DNA of 9,792 bases, from positions 1 through 9,792 of the forward strand of contig DASQUP010000094.1 in NCBI GenBank assembly GCA_035641235.1. The letters run 5' to 3'. The notes beneath the pieces are model-generated. The model saw only the letters and a list, made by a program, of their open reading frames with translations. It was not told the origin of the DNA and did not search any database. This DNA comes from DASQUP01 sp035641235 (GTDB lineage: Bacteria; Actinomycetota; CADDZG01; WHSQ01). Position 1 is the stretch's first letter, and every line of letters starts with the position of its first letter. Made by a program: the position numbers and the translations under genes. This document shows, one piece after another, positions 5,753 through 9,792 of this stretch.

Positions 5753-6495
5753 GCCTTCGCGTTACCGTTCTAGGCAGTTCCGGCGTCTACGCGACCGTAG
5801 ACCGTGCCTGTTCCGGATACCTGGTGGAGTTCGGCGGGACCAAGCTGTGGGTCGATGCCGGCGCGGGCTCGTGGCGGAATCTCATGCAACACACGGATTA
5901 TCAGTCGCTCACCGGGATCTTCATTTCTCATCGACATCCCGATCACGTGACCGATGTGTTCCAGGCCTACCACGCCCGTTACTGGGGAGAGCCTGGACGG
6001 CTGCCACCAATACCTTTATGGGCGCCTGCCGAGACCATTGAGAGGATCTATTCGTTCTATGGCGACAGCACCGAGGCTTTCGATCTGCACGAGGTCGACG
6101 CCGAGTCGGCCGTTGAGATCGAAGACGCGCGACTGACGTTTACGGAGATGGCGCATCCGCCCCAGACGCTCGGGGTACGAATTGAAAGAGATGGGGCTGT
6201 CATGGCGTATTCCGCGGACACGGGGGACGCGGCAGATTTCGACCGCCTTGCTCGTGACGCCGATTACTTCTTGTGCGAGGCGACGTTACAGGACTCCGAC
6301 CCGCTATGGGAGGGACACCTACGCGCAGCGCAGGCCGGCCAGCTTGCGGCAAAGGTCAATGTGAGGCGGCTCGTGTTGACGCACCTCCCCCCGGGGCGCG
6401 ACCTCGATCTCTCGTTGTCGGAGGCTCAGGCGAACGCAGGTGATGTCGATGCGATGCTCGCCCACGACGGGATGCGTATCGAGGTCGGCGCGTGA
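5749..6495 (+). CDS. MBL-fold hydrolase, Rv1339-type cyclic nucleotide phosphodiesterase
   Basis: 248-residue metallo-beta-lactamase-fold protein. The metal-binding motif is SHRHPDH (H61, H63, D65, H66), with further ligands H136 (MAHP), D157 (YSADTGD) and H212 (LTHLPPG). By gene position, between murI and rph, and by its opening VTVLGSSG, it corresponds to M. tuberculosis Rv1339, described as an atypical class II cAMP phosphodiesterase. RNase Z-like proteins share the fold, but the neighbourhood favours the Rv1339 group. The substrate here is inferred, not shown. ATG 5749 overlaps the murI stop in ATGA, like the two junctions downstream. GTG 5740 (three residues longer) is an alternative with AGG four bases upstream. 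Confidence 0.88.
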   Translation: MSLRVTVLGSSGVYATVDRACSGYLVEFGGTKLWVDAGAGSWRNLMQHTDYQSLTGIFISHRHPDHVTDVFQAYHARYWGEPGRLPPIPLWAPAETIERIYSFYGDSTEAFDLHEVDAESAVEIEDARLTFTEMAHPPQTLGVRIERDGAVMAYSADTGDAADFDRLARDADYFLCEATLQDSDPLWEGHLRAAQAGQLAAKVNVRRLVLTHLPPGRDLDLSLSEAQANAGDVDAMLAHDGMRIEVGA

Positions 6496-7223
6496 CCAGA
6501 CATGACGGGAGAGCTCCCGACCAGATGCGCGAAGTGCTGATATCCGTCGGTTACATGCCCTATGCGGAGGGCTCCTGTTTGGTGGAGATGGGTGACACGA
6601 AGGTGATCTGCACGGCGACGGTCGACGACAGCGTCCCGCGTTGGATGATGGGTCGGGGCACGGGCTGGGTTACCGCCGAGTATGCGATGTTGCCGCGCTC
6701 ATCCCCCCAGCGCATCCAGCGCGAGGTGAACAAGGGACGACCTTCGGGACGCACTCAGGAGATTCAGCGACTGATCGGCCGGAGTCTGCGTGCGGTAACC
6801 GATATGGCCGTCTTGGGTGAACGAACGGTGTGGCTCGATTGTGATGTGTTGCGGGCCGATGGGGGAACCCGGACGGCATCGATCACGGGTGCGTTCATTG
6901 CACTGGCTCAGGCATGCAGCTGGATGCACGAACGGGGGGTGATCTCGTCGTGGCCGCTGGTGGACTCGGTTGCCGCCATCAGTGTCGGCATCATCGATGG
7001 AGAGCCATGTCTCGACCTCGACTATGAGGAGGACTCGACTGCCGGAGTCGACATGAACGTCGTCATGACGGGTTCAGGCAAGCTGGTTGAGGTTCAAGGT
7101 ACGGCGGAGCACGGCGTCTTCGACCGCAGCGAACTCGACGATCTACTGGATCTCGCTATGAAGGGGATTACCGAGCTGACCACTCGGCAGGAGATGGCGC
7201 TCGGCGCGCCCGACGCGGATTGA
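6492..7223 (+). CDS. rph: Ribonuclease PH
   Basis: 243-residue phosphorolytic 3'-to-5' exoribonuclease that trims tRNA 3' ends and other RNAs, normally as a hexamer. The family core is clear: SGRTQEIQRLIGRSLRA (85-101, with R87), the phosphate-binding RADGGTRTASITG (121-133) and YEEDSTAGVDMNVV (178-191). D181 and D187 in the last motif are the likely metal-binding acidic residues. Length is normal and nothing is missing. The start is GTG 6492, overlapping the previous stop in GTGA, with GAGG at 6481-6484. It overlaps the next gene by four bases in TTGA. A tRNA-Leu gene with encoded CCA lies 2 kb downstream but is not part of the operon. Confidence 0.96.
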   Translation: MTRHDGRAPDQMREVLISVGYMPYAEGSCLVEMGDTKVICTATVDDSVPRWMMGRGTGWVTAEYAMLPRSSPQRIQREVNKGRPSGRTQEIQRLIGRSLRAVTDMAVLGERTVWLDCDVLRADGGTRTASITGAFIALAQACSWMHERGVISSWPLVDSVAAISVGIIDGEPCLDLDYEEDSTAGVDMNVVMTGSGKLVEVQGTAEHGVFDRSELDDLLDLAMKGITELTTRQEMALGAPDAD

Positions 7224-8443
7224 GGGCCGTCTTCGCTTCCCGGAATCGCCACAAGGTCGAGCAGGTTGCGGTGCTCTTGGACGAGATCGAGCTCGTGCCG
7301 CTTGACGATGTCGCGCCGGATCTGGAGCTCGAGGAGCCGTTCGCCACGTTTCGCCAGAACGCTCTGGCGAAAGCGCGCGCTGCCGCCCGGGCCTCGGGAT
7401 TGCCGGCCGTCGCCGACGACTCGGGTCTCGAGGTGGACGCACTGGGTGGCGCGCCGGGAGTGATGTCCGCTCGCTACGCGGGCGAGGGCGCAGGCGACGA
7501 GGAGAACAATCGGAAGCTCGTCGAAGCGCTTCGCGACGTACCCGAACCCCGGACGTGCCGGTATCGCTGTGTAGCCGTCCTCGTGATGCCCGACGGACAT
7601 GAGCTTGTTGCCGAGGGTTCATGCGAAGGGCGGGTTGTGCTCGAGGGTCGCGGTACGGGGGGATTCGGCTACGACCCACATGTCGTTCCCGAAGGCGAGA
7701 CCCGGACGATGGGGGAGATCCCGCTCGAAGAGAAGCTTCGTTTCTCTCACCGGGGCCGAGCGTTCCGCGCCCTCGCGGAAGAGATCAAGCTGCTCGATGT
7801 CTCGGAGATGGCCGCTCATTTGCGGCCGGAGCGCTCGCTGTACACGTTGGACGTTGCAGAGGTCGATCCCGATCCGTTCACCCAGTTCGGCGAGTGGCTG
7901 CAGCGCGCCATCGACGCCGAGCCCGGCGAGCCGAACGCGATGACTCTGGCCACGTCCAACGTCGGGGGTCGGGTTTCGGCGCGGACGGTTCTCTTGCGAG
8001 GTTTCGATCAGCACGGATTTGTCTTCTATACGAACTACGAATCGCGTAAGGGTCGAGATCTCGGCGAGAACCCTCAGGCGGCGCTTGTCTTCTATTGGGG
8101 TTTGTTGCAGCGCCAGGTATCCATTGCGGGGCGCGTCGAGCAGGTGTCGCGTGAGGAATCGCAGGCGTATTTCAACAGCCGCCCGCGCGGCCACCGGATC
8201 GGTGCGTGGGCCTCGCAGCAGAGCAGGATCCTGGAAGACCGGTCGGTCTTGGAGGAGCGCGTGCGGGAGCTCGAGGAGAGGTTCCACGGCGACGACATTC
8301 CGGTGCCGCCGCATTGGGGCGGCTTCCGGGTGGTGCCCGACACGATCGAATTTTGGCAGGGACGGCCGAGCCGGTTGCACGACAGGGTCAAGTACACAAG
8401 GACCGACTCGGGCCACTGGAATATCGAACGCCTCTACCCGTGA
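7220..8443 (+). CDS. Fusion of RdgB-type XTP/dITP pyrophosphatase and PdxH pyridoxamine 5'-phosphate oxidase
   Basis: One uninterrupted 407-residue frame carries two complete enzymes. Residues 1-192 are RdgB/HAM1-like, which hydrolyse dITP, XTP and similar purines to monophosphates. Motifs are SRNRHK 7-12, DDSGLEVDAL 66-75, GVMSARYAG 80-88, GGFGYDP 147-153, and K172 with SHRGRA 176-181. Residues about 196-407 are PdxH-like FMN enzymes that oxidise PNP or PMP to PLP: RTVLLRGFD 255-263, FYTNYESRKG 269-278, QRQVSI 297-302, RPRGHRIGAWASQQS 321-335, WGGFRV 366-371 and RLHDR 385-389 (R385 and H387 match the E. coli substrate-binding pair). There is almost no linker. The start is TTG 7220, overlapping rph. 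ATG 7808 (M197) directly follows GGAG, so separate internal initiation is possible but the spacing is poor. Confidence 0.93.
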   Translation: MRAVFASRNRHKVEQVAVLLDEIELVPLDDVAPDLELEEPFATFRQNALAKARAAARASGLPAVADDSGLEVDALGGAPGVMSARYAGEGAGDEENNRKLVEALRDVPEPRTCRYRCVAVLVMPDGHELVAEGSCEGRVVLEGRGTGGFGYDPHVVPEGETRTMGEIPLEEKLRFSHRGRAFRALAEEIKLLDVSEMAAHLRPERSLYTLDVAEVDPDPFTQFGEWLQRAIDAEPGEPNAMTLATSNVGGRVSARTVLLRGFDQHGFVFYTNYESRKGRDLGENPQAALVFYWGLLQRQVSIAGRVEQVSREESQAYFNSRPRGHRIGAWASQQSRILEDRSVLEERVRELEERFHGDDIPVPPHWGGFRVVPDTIEFWQGRPSRLHDRVKYTRTDSGHWNIERLYP

Positions 8444-8453
8444 GGCAATCAGC

Positions 8454-8505
8454 CGAACTGTTCGCGCTGAATTATTGAGATCCGTAATTGGACGCGAACA
8501 GTTCG
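8454..8505. terminator. Large hairpin between convergent genes, probable bidirectional terminator
   Basis: A perfect 13-bp inverted repeat, CGAACTGTTCGCG at 8454-8466 and its complement at 8493-8505, is extended by a 3x3 internal mismatch and a further 5 bp (AATTA 8470-8474 with TAATT 8485-8489), leaving a 10-base loop. It starts 10 bases after the RdgB-PdxH stop and covers the last codons and stop of the convergent hisN gene. Such a hairpin between converging genes most likely ends transcription on both sides. Neither strand has a T-run after the stem, so it is not a textbook intrinsic terminator. Confidence 0.6.
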
Positions 8506-9266
8506 ATTACTTGGTCGTGCAGGGCGCCGTTCGTGGTGAGCGCAGAGCCGCCGTCGGTGAGCGGCGCGCCGTCGAATTGCGTGATGCGCCCGCCGGCTTC
8601 GGTGACGATCGGCTGGAGCGCTGCGTAGTCCCACACGCTGAGGATCGTCTCCGCCATAACGTGGGCGGCGCCGCGGGCGACGAGCATGTGACCCCAGAAA
8701 TCGGCGAAGCCGCGGCTGCGCCAGCACTTGCGGACGAGATCGATGTAGAAGCGATCGAGTCCCGCCTCTTCGAAGCTCTCGAGGCCGCTTGCGAGCACCG
8801 TTGTTTTGTTCAGGTCGGTCACCGGGTCGACTCGGATTGGGTCGCCATTCATGCGCGCGCCGGTGCCGGTCGCCGCTTCGTAGGTTTCGTTAAGGGCGGG
8901 TGCGTGGGCGACACCGAGAGCCGGCGCACCGTCGGTTGCCAGCGCGACGAGCGTCCCCCAGATCGGGATGCCGGCCATGAAGTTATGGGTGCCGTCGATG
9001 GGATCCAGGATCCAAGTCGGCGCGCCGTCCACCGCCGGTCCCCCCTCGGCCGCCGTGAGCCCCTCTTCCTCACCCAGAATGTTGTGCTCGGGAAACGAGT
9101 CTTTGATGCGGAGCCGCATCTTGCTTTCGGCGGCCCAGTCTCCTTCCGTGACCCAGGTGCCGTCGGGTTTCTGTTTCGTTTGCGGGTCGTGCCCGAAGTA
9201 CTCCATGGCAGCAGCGCCGCCAATGCGAGCCACCTCGATGGCAAAAGTGAGTTCCTCCGATGACAT
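8472..9266 (-). CDS. hisN: Inositol monophosphatase-family phosphatase, probable histidinol-phosphatase
   Basis: 264-residue Mg-dependent phosphatase of the inositol monophosphatase superfamily. The motifs are GEEEG 65-69, WILDPIDGTHNF 85-96 (metal ligands D88 and D91) and WDYAALQPIVTEAGG 212-226 (D213). The N-terminal KPDGTWVTEGDWAAE (33-47) follows the KPDGSPVTEAD pattern of actinobacterial HisN, which dephosphorylates histidinol phosphate in histidine biosynthesis. Other family members (inositol phosphatase, CysQ-like) cannot be fully excluded, so the substrate is inferred. The start chosen is ATG 9264-9266, giving the normal family length; a TTG at 9308 would add 14 unconserved basic residues. 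The gene is convergent with the operon, and its 3' end is part of the hairpin at 8454-8505. No other his gene is in the window. Confidence 0.88.
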   Translation of the reverse strand: MSSEELTFAIEVARIGGAAAMEYFGHDPQTKQKPDGTWVTEGDWAAESKMRLRIKDSFPEHNILGEEEGLTAAEGGPAVDGAPTWILDPIDGTHNFMAGIPIWGTLVALATDGAPALGVAHAPALNETYEAATGTGARMNGDPIRVDPVTDLNKTTVLASGLESFEEAGLDRFYIDLVRKCWRSRGFADFWGHMLVARGAAHVMAETILSVWDYAALQPIVTEAGGRITQFDGAPLTDGGSALTTNGALHDQVIELFASNYGSQ

Positions 9267-9299
9267 AGCCCGCCACCGTACCCGAACCGTCTGCTGTGG

Positions 9300-9316
9300 C
9301 CTCCGCAATCCGGAGG
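9300..9316. other. Short perfect hairpin between tRNA-Leu and hisN
   Basis: CCTCCG (9300-9305) and CGGAGG (9311-9316) form a 6-bp stem with a 5-base loop. On the minus strand it lies 27 bases after the tRNA-Leu 3' end and before the hisN start at 9266. It may stop or process the tRNA transcript, but there is no T-run. It rules against nothing in the reading frame if hisN starts at 9266. Confidence 0.35.
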
Positions 9317-9343
9317 TGACAACAGGCAGTTCACGTCACAGCT

Positions 9344-9428
9344 TGGTGCGAGAGGGGGGACTCGAACCCCCACGTCCGAAGACACCAGCACCTAAAGCTG
9401 GCGCGTCTGCCCATTCCGCCACTCTCGC
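9344..9428 (-). tRNA. tRNA-Leu (anticodon UAG)
   Basis: On the minus strand, 85 bases form a class II tRNA. The acceptor stem is GCGAGAG (5' end at 9428) with CTCTCGC, followed by discriminator A and an encoded CCA (9346-9344). The anticodon stem CCAGC/GCTGG closes the loop TTTAGGT with anticodon TAG, which reads CUN leucine codons, mainly CUA. A long variable arm (TGTCTTCGGACG region) and the T-loop GGTTCGAGTCC are clear. The long variable arm together with the anticodon identifies it as tRNA-Leu. A 16-bp GC palindrome lies just upstream of its 5' end. Confidence 0.97.
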
Positions 9429-9436
9429 TCGTGTTG

Positions 9437-9452
9437 CGCCGCCCGGGCGGCG
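9437..9452. repeat. 16-bp perfect GC palindrome upstream of tRNA-Leu
   Basis: CGCCGCCCGGGCGGCG is a perfect palindrome that begins 9 bases upstream of the tRNA-Leu 5' end, in the divergent gap between the tRNA and the next plus-strand gene. It may lie in the tRNA 5' leader or around its transcription start. A TTTAAG on the minus strand (9466-9461) is a possible -10 element for the tRNA, but I see no well-placed -35. Confidence 0.4.
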
Positions 9453-9463
9453 ATCACCAGCTT

Positions 9464-9518
9464 AAAGGAGGTTCTTTGGTCGAAAAGTAGCGGTGAACGC
9501 AACTTTTATGCCAAAGAA
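9464..9518 (+). promoter_or_regulatory. Strong ribosome-binding site followed by a 21-position hairpin over the start region
   Basis: A perfect Shine-Dalgarno AAAGGAGGT (9464-9472) is followed by a symmetric dyad, 9472-9492 against 9498-9518. The stems are 8 bp (TTCTTTGG/CCAAAGAA), 6 bp (AAAAGT/ACTTTT) and 3 bp (GCG/CGC), with a 5-base loop GTGAA. In all, 17 of 21 positions pair by Watson-Crick rules, plus one G-U. The ATG at 9508 falls in the internal loop of the 3' arm. A tiny frame, TTG 9476 to TAG 9488-9490 (four codons), is well placed for the ribosome-binding site. The element may control translation of the downstream gene or act as a DNA operator for it and the divergent tRNA. Confidence 0.55.
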
Positions 9519-9792
9519 GATTGTGGCTCCAGTTACGCGGAACGGCCCGGAGCGCGAGATGATCTCCGGCATGCCGGTTGATGTGCCGCTTACTAATCAA
9601 GCCATTGCGGAGCTTCTGGCGCGCCGGAGCGACGAGACCGACGGCCACCGGCAGCGCGCCTACCGGCGCTCGTCGGCCGCTGCGTTCTTGTGGCCCGAGG
9701 AGGCCGCCGAAGTGCTCGCCCAGGGGCGGAAGCTCACCGAACTCAGATACGTGGGCGACCGTCTCGCTGCGAGGATCGAGGGCTGGATCACC
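9508..9792 (+). CDS. N-terminal part of a helix-hairpin-helix PolX-like or PHP-type protein (runs off the window)
   Basis: Open frame of 95 codons with no stop before the right edge. Residues about 28-95 read like the N-terminal 8-kDa-type helical domain seen in bacterial family X polymerase/PHP proteins. NQAIAELL (30-37) is the first helix, HRQRAYRRSSAAA (47-59) resembles the RAY/RRA segment, and KLTELRYVGDRLAARIEGWI (75-94) resembles the Lt-L-gvG-lA-kI helix-hairpin-helix DNA-binding motif. A PHP phosphoesterase or polymerase part would follow outside the window, so the function cannot be settled. The start is uncertain: ATG 9508 is used here, but ATG 9559 has GGAG six bases upstream, and in-frame GTGs at 9493 and 9523 are also possible. 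The gene is divergent from tRNA-Leu. Confidence 0.6.
   Translation, partial: MPKKIVAPVTRNGPEREMISGMPVDVPLTNQAIAELLARRSDETDGHRQRAYRRSSAAAFLWPEEAAEVLAQGRKLTELRYVGDRLAARIEGWIT

Noticed and set aside
7619..8416. 265-codon minus-strand frame opposite the RdgB-PdxH gene
   Set aside because: Antisense shadow of a confirmed two-domain gene; no family features.
8019..9263. 414-codon plus-strand open frame across pdxH and antisense to hisN
   Set aside because: It overlaps two well-supported genes in another frame and strand, is rich in Arg/Ser/Gly, and shows no domain.
9267..9308. Longer hisN from TTG 9308
   Set aside because: Adds 14 basic, unconserved residues and reads through the short hairpin at 9300-9316; ATG 9266 gives the normal length.
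1..9792. CRISPR arrays, insertion sequences, phage genes or a defence system
   Set aside because: No regularly spaced direct repeats, transposase or integrase motifs, or target-site duplications were seen on either strand; although a tRNA gene is present, no att-like copy or integrase is in view.

Overview
The window looks like chromosomal DNA from a high-GC bacterium, most likely an actinobacterium (Actinomycetota). The strongest reason is the gene order mec - cysO - cysM - murI - MBL-fold phosphodiesterase - rph - rdgB. This matches the M. tuberculosis block Rv1334-Rv1336, Rv1338-Rv1341, except that the rhomboid gene found between cysM and murI there is absent. GTG and TTG starts and GC-rich third codon positions fit. 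The class cannot be fixed from sequence alone; a non-mycobacterial, possibly deep-branching lineage is my inference. No mobile element, CRISPR array or phage gene was seen.

Layout. Bases 1-127 hold the 3' end of an unidentified plus-strand gene, which overlaps tail-to-tail with a minus-strand CPBP (CAAX-like) membrane protease gene (44-826). A 19-bp imperfect inverted repeat (834-885) separates that gene from a minus-strand signalling gene (923-2059) in which a NarL-type receiver precedes a histidine kinase. A 163-bp divergent intergenic region follows. The plus-strand operon then runs from 2223 to 8443: selD (a selenoprotein, with in-frame UGA at 2268-2270), mec, cysO, cysM, murI, an MBL-fold hydrolase, rph, and a single reading frame joining RdgB to PdxH. 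Spacing is very tight (0, 41 and 1 nt gaps, then overlaps of 10, 4, 4 and 4 nt). Convergent to it is hisN (8472-9266, minus), with a large hairpin over the junction. A tRNA-Leu(UAG) gene (9344-9428, minus) and a divergent, truncated plus-strand HhH/PolX-like or PHP-type gene (from about 9508) end the window. A 47-nt dyad (9472-9518) overlaps the start region of that last gene.

How the genes fit together. Mec, CysO and CysM form the known protein-thiocarboxylate route to cysteine: CysM joins O-phosphoserine to CysO-thiocarboxylate, and Mec then releases cysteine from CysO. SelD makes selenophosphate and sits directly upstream of mec with no spacer, so sulfur and selenium amino-acid supply may be co-expressed. 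PdxH makes PLP, the cofactor of CysM. MurI supplies D-glutamate for cell wall, the MBL-fold protein probably acts on cyclic nucleotides, Rph trims RNA 3' ends, and RdgB removes non-canonical purine nucleotides. The most unusual items are the selenocysteine-containing SelD, the RdgB-PdxH fusion, the receiver-first kinase, and the hairpins at 8454-8505 and 9472-9518.
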